Of a DNA stretch of 64,000 bases, positions 1 to 12,066 are shown in pieces. The stretch's first letter is position 1. The number at the start of each line of letters is the position of its first letter. The stretch comes from Psychromonas sp. CNPT3. Its GTDB lineage: Bacteria > Pseudomonadota > Gammaproteobacteria > Enterobacterales > Psychromonadaceae. The translations under genes were made by a program, and so were the position numbers. The stretch covers positions 391,883-455,882 of the forward strand of contig NC_020802.1 in assembly GCF_000153405.2 (NCBI RefSeq). Reading direction: 5' to 3'. The notes beneath the pieces are model-generated. The model was not told where the DNA came from. It saw only the letters and a program-made list of their open reading frames with translations, and did not search any database.

Positions 1-919
1 TCCTATTATTGCAAAAGCACAAGTTGAACTGGCTTTGCAAGTAGGAGCCGATGCACTTTGTCATGGTTGTACAGGTAAGGGAAATGATCAAATTCGCTTT
101 GAAAGCTGTTTTGCCGCCCTTGCGCCACAATTACGTGTGATTGCTCCTTGGCGAGAGTGGGATCTTGTTTCGCGTGAAGATTTATTAAAATATTTGAGTG
201 ATAGAAATATAACAAGTAGCGCAAGCAGTGCAAAAATATATAGCAGAGATGCCAATGCGTGGCATATTTCCCATGAAGGTGGCGAATTAGAAAACCCTAA
301 CAATGCACCAGATAAAGATGTTTGGACATTAACGGTTGATCCTCTCGATGCGCCTGATAAAGAAGAATATATACAGGTCCATATAGAGCACTCTCGTGTA
401 ACGGCAATTGATGGTGTTGCATTGTCACCTTATAATGCATTAATGTTATTAAATAAAAAAGCTGCAAAGCACGGTGTAGGCAGGATCGATATTGTTGAAA
501 ACCGCACCATCGGCATGAAATCTCGCGGATGTTATGAAACGCCTGGGGGAACTGTCATGGTGGCCGCTTTACGCGCTATTGATGAATTAGTTCATGATAA
601 ATTGTCACGTCGCTGGCGTGATAGTTTAGGACAAGAGTTTGCGCATTTAATTTATGATGGGCGTTGGTTTACACCTTTATGTCGTTCTTTATTGGCAGCA
701 TCGGAGTCCTTGGCAAGTCAGGTTGAAGGTGATGTTTTGATCCGTCTTTATAAAGGCCAAGCTGTCGCTATTAAAAAATCATCTCCTAATAGTTTATATT
801 CTGAAGCGTTTGCTACCTTTGGTGATGACGATGTTTATGATCAAAGCCATGCAGAAGGCTTTATCCGTTTGTATTCTCTATCGAGTCGCATTCGCACATT
901 AAATAAAATACGTACATAA
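1..919 (+). CDS. argG: Argininosuccinate synthase, 3' part
   Basis: This is the C-terminal ~305 residues of argininosuccinate synthase; the 5' end lies before the window and the frame is open from base 2. The enzyme joins citrulline and aspartate with ATP to give argininosuccinate in arginine biosynthesis, in the cytosol. Family hallmarks visible are [20 protein letters not shown] near the window start and the conserved stretch containing [18 protein letters not shown]. The family is about 400 residues, so roughly 100 are missing. It precedes argH, the next pathway step. Its TAA stop directly abuts repeat A1, so the repeat separates argG from argH. Identification is secure. Confidence 0.96.
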   Translation, partial: PIIAKAQVELALQVGADALCHGCTGKGNDQIRFESCFAALAPQLRVIAPWREWDLVSREDLLKYLSDRNITSSASSAKIYSRDANAWHISHEGGELENPNNAPDKDVWTLTVDPLDAPDKEEYIQVHIEHSRVTAIDGVALSPYNALMLLNKKAAKHGVGRIDIVENRTIGMKSRGCYETPGGTVMVAALRAIDELVHDKLSRRWRDSLGQEFAHLIYDGRWFTPLCRSLLAASESLASQVEGDVLIRLYKGQAVAIKKSSPNSLYSEAFATFGDDDVYDQSHAEGFIRLYSLSSRIRTLNKIRT

Positions 920-1079
920 TACCAAAGGAACTAAAAAGGTTACCCATCTTGCTTGTTGAAATTATCCCTACCTGCGTTGTGAGTTTTGAAGTGAGAACAA
1001 CTATCTCCTACAACTCACGCCTTGCTAGTGTTAATTTTTCCTGAGCAATACATGAAAACTTAATTAATTCCTTTGGTAT
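919..1079 (+). repeat. Family A MITE-like repeat, copy A1
   Basis: This 161-bp element runs from ATACCAAAGGAACTAA to TTAATTAATTCCTTTGGTAT, so its ends are inverted repeats. Its interior holds GTGAGTT and AACTCAC as a second inverted pair, so the element can fold as an imperfect hairpin. Near-identical copies lie at 14914, 41842, 42064 and 48191, all in this orientation. No coding potential was found. It sits between argG and argH. Confidence 0.9.
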
Positions 1080-1127
1080 AAGTATTGTTTCGATCTGTTT
1101 TTAGTAAAGAATAATAAGGAGGAGTTT

Positions 1128-2501
1128 ATGGCATTATGGGGAGGGCGTTTTAGCCAAGGGGCAAGTGAACGCTTTAAAGCATTTAATGATTCACTGCATT
1201 TTGATTATCGGTTGGCAGAGCAAGATATTATTGCATCTATTGCTTGGTCAAAAGCCTTGTTAACGGTGCAGGTTTTAAATGTGGAGGAACAATTAAAATT
1301 AGAGGCTGCATTACAGGAACTTTTGTTTTTGGTTTTAAGTGATGATCATATCGTTTTAGACTCGCAAGCTGAAGACATTCACTCGTGGGTGGAAATTCAA
1401 TTAATTAATAAACTGGGTGATTTAGGTAAAAAATTACATACTGGGCGCAGCCGAAATGATCAGGTGGCAACGGATTTAAAACTTTGGTGTAAGAAAAAAG
1501 GTATTGAGTTAGCACAATGCCTCGTCGATTTACAGGTTACTTTAGTGAAATTGGCGCGCATAAACCAACAGGTTGTTTTACCGGGTTATACGCATATGCA
1601 ACGTGCGCAACCGGTTACCTTTTCACATTGGTGTTTAGCGTATGTTGAGATGCTTGAGCGAGATAGCAGTCGCTTAAAAGATTGCTTGTTACGCTTAGAT
1701 ACTTGTCCTTTAGGCAGTGGCGCCCTCGCCGGTACTGGTTACGCAATTGATAGGCAAGCACTAGCGCTATCACTTGGTTTTAAAAGCGCGACACGTAACA
1801 GTCTTGATTCGGTTGCAGATAGAGATCATGTGATTGAATTAATGAGTTGCGCCACTCTCTCTATGTCACATTTGTCACGTATGGCGGAAGATCTTATTTT
1901 TTATAATAGTGGAGAAGCTGATTTTATAGAAATGTCTGATCAAGTGACATCGGGATCGTCTTTAATGCCACAAAAGAAAAATCCAGATGCGATGGAGCTC
2001 ATTCGAGGAAAGTCAGGTCGCGTTTTTGGGGCGCTTGCAAGCATGCTCATGACCTTAAAAGGTTTGCCTCTGGCTTATAATAAGGATATGCAAGAAGATA
2101 AAGAAGGCCTTTTTGACGCATTAGATACATGGCATGATTGCTTGGAAATGGCATCTTTAGTTCTTTCGGATATCAAAGTCAATGTAGAGAAGACCGAAAA
2201 AGCGGCCAAAGGTGGCTATGCAAACGCCACAGATCTCGCTGATTATTTGGTGAGTAAAGGCGTACCCTTTAGATCGTCGCATCAGATGGTTGGAGAAATT
2301 GTCGTCTTTGCAATACAACAAAATATGGCCTTAGAAGATTTAAGCGTCACTACGTTTAATCGCTTCTCTTCATTAATAGAAGACGATGTTTATAGTGTAC
2401 TAACACTGCAATCAACATTGAATGCTCGTAAAGCATTAGGTGGCGTTGCACCTGAACAAATTGCATTTGCTTTAGATGAGGCAGAGCGTCGCCTTATATA
2501 A
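1128..2501 (+). CDS. argH: Argininosuccinate lyase
   Basis: ArgH splits argininosuccinate into arginine and fumarate, the last step of arginine synthesis. It belongs to the fumarase/aspartase superfamily. The signature [12 protein letters not shown] lies at residues ~276-286 and contains the catalytic serine loop. The catalytic-histidine segment THMQRAQP is at ~155-162. The start ATG has a strong AAGGAGG site 7-8 bases upstream. At 457 residues it is a stand-alone lyase. In several related marine gammaproteobacteria ArgH carries a C-terminal N-acetylglutamate synthase domain, which is absent here. It probably belonged to an argG-argH operon now interrupted by repeat A1. Confidence 0.97.
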   Translation: MALWGGRFSQGASERFKAFNDSLHFDYRLAEQDIIASIAWSKALLTVQVLNVEEQLKLEAALQELLFLVLSDDHIVLDSQAEDIHSWVEIQLINKLGDLGKKLHTGRSRNDQVATDLKLWCKKKGIELAQCLVDLQVTLVKLARINQQVVLPGYTHMQRAQPVTFSHWCLAYVEMLERDSSRLKDCLLRLDTCPLGSGALAGTGYAIDRQALALSLGFKSATRNSLDSVADRDHVIELMSCATLSMSHLSRMAEDLIFYNSGEADFIEMSDQVTSGSSLMPQKKNPDAMELIRGKSGRVFGALASMLMTLKGLPLAYNKDMQEDKEGLFDALDTWHDCLEMASLVLSDIKVNVEKTEKAAKGGYANATDLADYLVSKGVPFRSSHQMVGEIVVFAIQQNMALEDLSVTTFNRFSSLIEDDVYSVLTLQSTLNARKALGGVAPEQIAFALDEAERRLI

Positions 2502-2516
2502 GAAGGATCTCAATTT

Positions 2517-2560
2517 GAAGCAATAAAAGAAGATGTTTAATTGTTTTCTTTTATTGCTTC
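2517..2560 (+). terminator. Hairpin after argH
   Basis: GAAGCAATAAAAGAA and TTCTTTTATTGCTTC form a perfect 15-bp stem with a 14-nt loop, 15 bases after the argH stop. There is no long T-tract after it, so it may act as an mRNA 3' end or a weak terminator in either direction. Confidence 0.65.
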
Positions 2561-2567
2561 ACTTATA

Positions 2568-2830
2568 TATACCCATGTTAGCTCAAGATGCTTTATCAGG
2601 CGCTAGTGAAGATAGCAATTCAAGGCGTAGCCCTTATTAATGGTTATTCCCTTTTCATTGGTTGCAACGCACAAGTGATATTCGAGCTAGCGCCCCAAAG
2701 GGCAAGCCAACTTGAACTTATCTTCGTTGTTATAAAACATCAATGTAGAATAACTATGTTTCAATTTTATGCCTAGAAGCTAAGCCCAATCTGGTTTGCT
2801 GATTTTTCATCTTGAAGTATCATGGATATA
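2568..2830 (+). repeat. Family B MITE-like repeat, copy B1
   Basis: This 263-bp element starts TATACCCATGTTAGCTCAAG and ends CTTGAAGTATCATGGATATA, giving imperfect terminal inverted repeats of ~25 bp. The right ~90 bases, from AGAATAACTATG through TTTGCTGATTTT, recur in copies B2 and B3. It has no credible gene; a 62-codon open frame inside is not conserved between copies. Its right end overlaps the last codons of yrdA. Confidence 0.85.
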
Positions 2831-3352
2831 ATCATTTTTCAATTTAACGTAGTGCATGGCCGAGCGTTTTAAAAAAGCCAGTTCATCAATCGTTAGTTCA
2901 CGAATCGCTTTTGCTGGACTGCCTATATATAAGAAGCCTGATTTGAGGGTTTTATTCGAAGGGACTAACGAACCGGCTCCTAAAATGACATCACTCTCAA
3001 TATTGGCATTATCCAAGACGATGGCGCCCATCCCAATTAATACACGATCTTGTATATGGCACGCATGTAACATCGCTTTATGACCCACGGTAACATCGTC
3101 ACCTATATATAAGGAGTAACCTTCTTTGCTTGCTTCACCTTTACGGGCCACGTGTAAAACAGCGCCATCTTGAATATTGGTGCGTTTTCCTACTTTTATC
3201 GTATTAACATCACCTCGTAAAACACACATAGGCCAAATACTGACATCTTCTGCTAATTGGACATCCCCAATAATAGAGCAAAAGGGATCTAAATAGACGC
3301 TATCAGCAATTTTAGGGAAGATCCCTTGGTAAGGGCGGATAATAGGGTACAT
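2807..3352 (-). CDS. yrdA: YrdA-like gamma-carbonic anhydrase family protein
   Basis: This 181-residue protein of the left-handed beta-helix family has hexapeptide repeats through most of its length, for example GAVLHVARK and VTVGHKAMLHACHIQDRVLIGMG. It matches E. coli YrdA (184 residues), a trimeric gamma-carbonic anhydrase homologue of uncertain physiological role. The histidines typical of the metal site are visible in HVARK and GHKAMLHAC. The start chosen is the ATG at 3352 (MYPIIRPYQG), which has AAGG upstream and matches family N-termini; the frame extends 15 codons further without support. The C-terminal YIHDTSR and the stop are encoded by the end of repeat B1. It is divergent from the rrn operon. 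Confidence 0.9.
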   Translation of the reverse strand: MYPIIRPYQGIFPKIADSVYLDPFCSIIGDVQLAEDVSIWPMCVLRGDVNTIKVGKRTNIQDGAVLHVARKGEASKEGYSLYIGDDVTVGHKAMLHACHIQDRVLIGMGAIVLDNANIESDVILGAGSLVPSNKTLKSGFLYIGSPAKAIRELTIDELAFLKRSAMHYVKLKNDYIHDTSR

Positions 3353-3400
3353 GATAAACCTTATGTAAAAGGGATGATAAAGAACTATACGTGACAATTA

Positions 3401-3430
3401 TGTGCATAACAAAGCTAATTCTGTGCATAA
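3401..3430 (-). promoter_or_regulatory. Two DnaA-box-like 9-mers
   Basis: TGTGCATAA occurs at 3401-3409 and again at 3422-3430. Both are TTATGCACA on the other strand, which fits the DnaA-box consensus TTATNCACA. They are 21 bp apart in the same orientation, about two helical turns, between yrdA and the rrn promoters. Binding is inferred. Confidence 0.45.
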
Positions 3431-3493
3431 CTTGTGATTAACTTCGGTATAAAAAGTAAATCTTAAAATAAGCGTTTTTTATGCAAAAAACGC

Positions 3494-3521
3494 TTGCCAA
3501 TGTTGCTGAACTCCCTATAAT
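3494..3521 (+). promoter_or_regulatory. rrn promoter P1
   Basis: The -35 element TTGCCA (3494-3499) is followed after 16 bp by a consensus -10 TATAAT (3516-3521) and a GC-rich discriminator GCGACCCC. This resembles enteric rrn P1 promoters under stringent control. The AT-rich run at ~3458-3490 is a likely UP element. Confidence 0.8.
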
Positions 3522-3605
3522 GCGACCCCACAGACACAGCAAGTAACGCGAGTTACCGCGGTGTTTGGTGAGACAACGATTTGATTATTAACTTAAATTA
3601 AAGCG

Positions 3606-3633
3606 TTGACAAATCTCACTGGTGACGTATTAT
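3606..3633 (+). promoter_or_regulatory. rrn promoter P2
   Basis: A consensus -35 TTGACA (3606-3611) and TATTAT (3628-3633) are separated by 16 bp. They lie ~112 bp downstream of P1, matching the tandem P1/P2 layout of gammaproteobacterial rrn operons. Confidence 0.75.
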
Positions 3634-3653
3634 ACGCACCTGCCGAAAGGCAC

Positions 3654-3669
3654 GCTCTTTAACAATTTA
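3654..3669 (+). promoter_or_regulatory. boxA antitermination element, rrn leader
   Basis: GCTCTTTAACAATTTA matches the rrn boxA consensus bound by NusB/S10 for antitermination. It lies in the 16S leader, and a second boxA precedes 23S. Confidence 0.88.
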
Positions 3670-3895
3670 ATCAAACAATCTGTGTGGGCACTAGATGATG
3701 ATTTCAAAAAAGTCCTTATGGTGATTTTGCATTGCAACTTCATTAAGAGGACAAAAAGAATCAATATCAGTGACACACGAATTAATTCATTAATTCAGAA
3801 TAACAACAAGTACTTTTCACTAGTTGATTAGTTACTTAGTTTTAGTCAGTAATATTGAGTCGCATTGTTGGTAACAACATTGCAAATTAAACTTT

Positions 3896-5440
<1,545 letters not shown>

Positions 5441-5528
5441 TACGAAAGAAACACGTTTAGTGTCCACACAGATTGTTTGATTAGAATGATAAAGAGATGT
5501 ATAGATAATTGTATCGCTTATAAAGAGC

Positions 5529-5570
5529 GGTGAGGTCGGCTTTGATTTTTCAAATCTGTCCAGACCCACA
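5529..5570 (+). pseudogene. tRNA-Ile 3'-half remnant in rrn spacer
   Basis: The stretch GGTGAGGTCGGC...TTCAAATCTGTCCAGACCCACA copies the variable-arm, T-arm and acceptor 3' part of the adjacent tRNA-Ile (GGTGAGGTCGGC...TTCAAATCTGCCCAGACCCACCA). It lacks the 5' half and the anticodon arm, carries an altered central segment and ends CACA in place of CCACCA. It lies 12 nt upstream of the real tRNA-Ile and is best read as a partial duplication. Confidence 0.75.
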
Positions 5571-5582
5571 ATTACTTTAGTT

Positions 5583-5659
<77 letters not shown>

Positions 5660-5777
5660 ATTTTTGATTTACTCTGTGTTAAATGAAAGCTCGTTTAGAA
5701 AAGACTAAACTACGCCATCATTTGCCTTGATTAAATCCAAAATAATGACCAACTAATATCTATACAAAAACCATGTT

Positions 5778-5853
5778 GGGGCTATAGCTCAGCTGGGAGA
5801 GCGCCTGCCTTGCACGCAGGAGGTCTGCGGTTCGATCCCGCATAGCTCCACCA
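5778..5853 (+). tRNA. alaT: tRNA-Ala(TGC)
   Basis: A 76-nt tRNA with encoded CCA. The acceptor GGGGCTA pairs with TAGCTCC (one G-U), the anticodon TGC is at 5811-5813 in loop CTTGCAC, and the T-loop GTTCGATCC is canonical. It is the second spacer tRNA. Confidence 0.97.
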
Positions 5854-5943
5854 CTTCTTATGAAGTGTACCGACATGAAAACCGAGATAATAGAAGTTTT
5901 CGATAAGTTATTAAATTTATCAAAAACTTTTTTACGAAAGTTT

Positions 5944-5957
5944 GCTCTTTAACAATT
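5944..5957 (+). promoter_or_regulatory. boxA in the 16S-23S spacer
   Basis: GCTCTTTAACAATT repeats the leader boxA upstream of 23S, as expected for rrn antitermination. The rest of 5854-6319 is AT-rich spacer expected to pair with 23S flanks for RNase III processing. No other gene is seen in it. Confidence 0.85.
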
Positions 5958-6319
5958 AGGAAAGCTGATAAAGTTCTTATTTATCGCACAATAACAATGA
6001 ATAACTTAGGTTATTTGATTGGTGTGATAGATATAAACGAAATTGTTCTCAGTAATTAGTATTTATATTAATTACTGTAATCAAGCAAAAATAAAAACAG
6101 CTGCAATTCACGTAAGTGAAGTGCAGTTTGTACGTATCTACTCAGTTATTTATAACTGATAGGTGCACGAAAAACGAATGTGTTTTTCATAGTAAAATAT
6201 GAGGATCGCAAGCGTCTTGGAAACGACATATTATATCTAAATTTTATAATCTTATGTGTTTTTTGAATATTATTAATATTCATAAAAACGCTTAAAGACA
6301 GTATCTTTAGGTATTGTAT

Positions 6320-9211
<2,892 letters not shown>

Positions 9212-9341
9212 ACAATTCCTAAAAGTATTGTATTGAGTAACCAAGAGATGATTGTAATCAATCAAATACGTTTGCGAAGACATATTTTACGAAACAAATT
9301 GCAAGATTAGACACAATCCAGCTTTTCTAATTAAGATTTTT

Positions 9342-9460
9342 AGCTTGGCGATAATAGCGCTGTGGCACCACCTGATCCCATGCCGAACTCAGAAGTGAAA
9401 CGCAGTTGCGCCGATGGTAGTGTGGGGTCTCCCCATGTGAGAGTAGGTCATCGCCAAGCG
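9342..9460 (+). rRNA. rrf: 5S ribosomal RNA
   Basis: 5S rRNA of about 119 nt. It contains the conserved CCCATGCCGAACTCAGAAGTGA and ends ATGTGAGAGTAGGTCATCGC, with terminal-stem complementarity GCTTGGCG / CGCCAAGC. It closes the rrn operon; exact ends are approximate. Its 3' tail is re-used in inverted and direct copies downstream. Confidence 0.96.
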
Positions 9461-9474
9461 CCTAATTAACGATA

Positions 9475-9508
9475 AATCCCTGTTGACTGATGTCAACAGG
9501 GATTTTTT
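9475..9508 (+). terminator. rrn intrinsic terminator
   Basis: AATCCCTGTTGAC (9475-9487), loop TGAT, GTCAACAGGGATT (9492-9504), then further Ts. A perfect 13-bp stem plus T-tract right after 5S makes this a strong Rho-independent terminator. Confidence 0.93.
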
Positions 9509-10350
9509 CGTTATTAGCTTGGCTAGATGACCACTCTCACATGGGAAATAAACAGCCTGCCGTAGGCAGAAGCATATTGTGTGATAGTAGGGCGAGTTTG
9601 CCGACAGGCAAGTGTACGAGCGGAGGAGCTCCGCGACTCCTGTCCATCGCCCAAGCGCCTCTTTTTTTTAACCCTTCACTATTTCAAAGGGATTTTTTCG
9701 TTATTAGCTTGGCTAGATGACCACTCTCACATGGGAAATAAACAGCGCGGCGAAGGCATAAGCATATTATGTGATTTTAGGGGCGAGTTTGCCGGCAGGC
9801 AATTTTCTTGATCGGACTAAGCTCTGCGTGTCCTGGAAGGTATCGCGACAGCGATGTGTTTGATCGGAGGAGCTCTGCGGATCCTGTCCATCGCCCAAGC
9901 ACCTCTTTTTATAAACACTTCACTATATAAAGCAGATTTTTTCGTTATTAGCTTGGCTAGATGACCACTCTCACATGGGAAATAAACAGCGCGACGAAGG
10001 CATAAGCATATTATGTGATTTTAGGGGCGAGTTTGCCGGCAGGCAATTTTCTTGATCGGACTAAGCTCTGCGAGTCCAGGAGGGTATTGCCGACAGGTAA
10101 GTATTTGATCGGAGGAGCACTGCGAACCCTGACCGTCGGCAAGTGCCTCTCTTTATAAAAGACAAGAATAACCCAGTCGGTTTTGTCGATTGGTTTTTTT
10201 TCGTTAAAGGCTTGGTAATGACCTCTCTCACATAGGAAATAAACAGCGCCGCGAAGGCATAAGCATAATATGTGATAGTTGTTTATCTTTTACATCAGGT
10301 AAGCCCACAGGGCCTAAAATCGTTGAGAACTGTTAGTCGCCAAGCGTTTC
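9501..10350 (+). repeat. rrn-distal array of four units built from 5S-tail copies
   Basis: Four units start at ~9501, 9691, 9935 and 10192 (spacings ~190, 244, 257). Each opens with TTTTTTCGTTATTAGCTTGG followed by CTAGATGACCACTCTCACAT, which is the reverse complement of the 5S 3' end. Each closes with a forward 5S-tail-like piece (CATCGCCCAAGCGCCTC, CATCGCCCAAGCACCTC, CGTCGGCAAGTGCCTC, AGTCGCCAAGCG). A short hairpin/T-run stands between units. The unit interior (AATAAACAGC, GGCATAAGCATA, GCCGGCAGGCAA, GATCGGAGGAGC) is shared but is not 5S. Units 1-3 are near identical in their first ~50 bp and unit 4 is diverged. Two ~76-codon open frames here are by-products of the repeats. Confidence 0.85.
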
Positions 10351-10569
10351 TTTTTATCAATGTTCGCGTACTGCTTATCTATATGCGAGGTACAGTACCC
10401 GAATATTTTTTAATAGAGATCTAAAATGACTATAGAGATACATTGTTTAATTAAGTTTATGAATTTATAACGTTGATATAGGGTGGAAATAAGCTTTGAG
10501 AGTTCATACAGAGAGGTATTGGACAATAGTCACACTCTACTTTCATGAAAAGTAGAGGTGCTCTATTTT
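10351..10569. other. Gap between rrn-distal array and yciA, with a hairpin
   Basis: No gene is seen. A stem CTCTACTTT (10535-10543) / AAAGTAGAG (10549-10557) is followed on the + strand by a T-rich run at ~10563. It could be a final terminator for transcripts arriving from the rrn side, or the 3' end of the converging yciA mRNA. Confidence 0.5.
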
Positions 10570-10989
10570 TTATTTGTTGTTTTCTTTTTTAACAATGACT
10601 CGAGGAGTACCAGTGCTATCGATTGCAACATAGTTAAAGATAGCTTCACATACTTTCATAGGTTCGCTAACGCTATCATGGTTAATTTTCTTCACCCATA
10701 CTTCTAGGTGTATTGACATTGATGTTCTGCCTATGCGGTCACATATTCCATAGCAACACACAACATCTCCAACATTGACCGGTTTTTTGAAAGTAATACT
10801 CGAAACAGATACAGTAACAACACGCCCAATTGATATTTCTTTTGCTAAAATAGCGCCTGCAAGATCGAGTTGTGACATGATCCAGCCACCAAAAATATCA
10901 CCATTGGCATTCGTATCTGCTGGCATAGCAAGGGTGCGTAATAGAACTTCACCTGTAGGACTTTTTTGATCGTTTACTACCGTTTCCAT
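10570..10989 (-). CDS. yciA: Acyl-CoA thioesterase YciA
   Basis: A hotdog-fold acyl-CoA thioesterase of 139 residues (E. coli YciA 132). It hydrolyses a broad range of acyl-CoAs in the cytosol. The diagnostic LRTLAMPADTNANGDIFGGW is at residues ~18-37 and contains the catalytic Asp region; GDVVCCYG and EVWVKK follow as in YciA. The gene stands alone, converging on the rrn-distal array. The start is the ATG matching the family N-terminus. Confidence 0.94.
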   Translation of the reverse strand: METVVNDQKSPTGEVLLRTLAMPADTNANGDIFGGWIMSQLDLAGAILAKEISIGRVVTVSVSSITFKKPVNVGDVVCCYGICDRIGRTSMSIHLEVWVKKINHDSVSEPMKVCEAIFNYVAIDSTGTPRVIVKKENNK

Positions 10990-11128
10990 ATTTTTCCCTT
11001 TAATTTTTTTTTAGAGTTTAGCACAAAATAAAAAATGTATTGTGCCGTGCTTATTGTGAGTGGCACTTTATAAGCTTGTGTCGGTATGAATAAATGAGAG
11101 AAGTGCAGAGAAAGCTTATGTTGAAGCT

Positions 11129-12061
11129 TTAAATGTTATGTGTAGTGTTGGTATCTAAATTTTCTTCATTGAAAAGTCGGCTTATTAATCCTTCTCGTAA
11201 AGCGCCTTGTGAAGGATCTAGTTGCTTAATATTCAAGCATTCGAATAATGCGATTAAGATAGTTAATCCTGCGCTAAAAACCGCAATTCTGGATTGTTTT
11301 AAGCCGACAATATTAATGTTATTTAATGTTTTACATTCTATCAATTGTGCTTGGATCTGTTTTAGTAGAGATGCGGTAATATGGGGGCATATATTTTGAA
11401 TGGCATTAATTTCATTAACCGCTTGTATGGTGCCAGATGCACCCATACAGAGGGACCAACCTTGCTGTTTGTAATCTTCTGCTTGTGGGGAAAGTACTTT
11501 TTTAGCCGCAATAATTGCGTTTTCAAAGTTCACACTATTTAACTTGCCATCATTAAAGTATCTACTTTGCCATGTAACACAGCCCATATCTAAGCTAGTT
11601 GCACTAATGACGGTTCTATCTTTACCTATAATTAATTCTGTACTGGCTCCACCTATATCAATCACTAAAAGTTGTACTTTTACGTGTTCAGTGAAAACGA
11701 CGCCTTGATAAATTGTTTTAGCTTCTTCTATACCAGAAATTAAATTGATAGGTGTTTGTAAGATGTTTTCTGCTTTGTTGATAAACATCGTTTTATTTTT
11801 GGCTAAACGTAGGGCTGCTGTTGCGGTGATCAATATCCTAGATGGTTGTAGTTTGTCGAGTTCAGTCTTGAACTGTCGCAAGCATTGCCAACCTCTTTGC
11901 ATGGTTTCTAAATTGAGATTATTTTGAGCATCTAAACCGAGTGCTAAGCGCACCTTTTCTTTGTGTTTAGAATAAACGCTAAAGCCATTTTTTGTTTTTT
12001 GCACGGTTAGCATATGAAAGCTATTCGAGCCAAGATCAATAATGGTATAGCGTTTATCCAT
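11129..12061 (-). CDS. gppA: GppA/Ppx-family phosphatase, catalytic half only
   Basis: A 310-residue member of the ASKHA exopolyphosphatase/pppGpp phosphohydrolase family. Phosphate-binding motifs DLGSNSFHM (~9-17) and DIGGASTE are present, and MGCVTW...MGASGT and GALREGL follow E. coli GppA closely. It stops where GppA's catalytic domains end (GALREGLISRLFNEE). E. coli GppA is 494 residues, so the whole C-terminal HD-like half is missing, and the downstream DNA has no room for it. The ATG is 5 nt after the rhlB stop, so the pair is co-transcribed as rhlB-gppA. It probably removes the gamma phosphate of pppGpp or trims polyphosphate; the missing half usually helps bind long polyphosphate. Specificity is therefore uncertain. 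Confidence 0.88.
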   Translation of the reverse strand: MDKRYTIIDLGSNSFHMLTVQKTKNGFSVYSKHKEKVRLALGLDAQNNLNLETMQRGWQCLRQFKTELDKLQPSRILITATAALRLAKNKTMFINKAENILQTPINLISGIEEAKTIYQGVVFTEHVKVQLLVIDIGGASTELIIGKDRTVISATSLDMGCVTWQSRYFNDGKLNSVNFENAIIAAKKVLSPQAEDYKQQGWSLCMGASGTIQAVNEINAIQNICPHITASLLKQIQAQLIECKTLNNINIVGLKQSRIAVFSAGLTILIALFECLNIKQLDPSQGALREGLISRLFNEENLDTNTTHNI

Positions 12062-12066
12062 AATTA

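Noticed and set aside
2588-2776. 62-codon open frame between argH and yrdA
   Set aside because: It lies wholly within repeat B1, has no similarity and is not kept open in copies B2 or B3.
9490-9811. Two overlapping ~76-codon open frames after 5S rRNA
   Set aside because: Both are made of the rrn-distal repeat units and contain the same repeated peptide from the inverted 5S tail; no ribosome-binding site.
9501-10350. CRISPR array
   Set aside because: Units are 190-257 bp, few and irregular, and built from 5S-tail copies; no short direct repeats with unique spacers and no cas genes.
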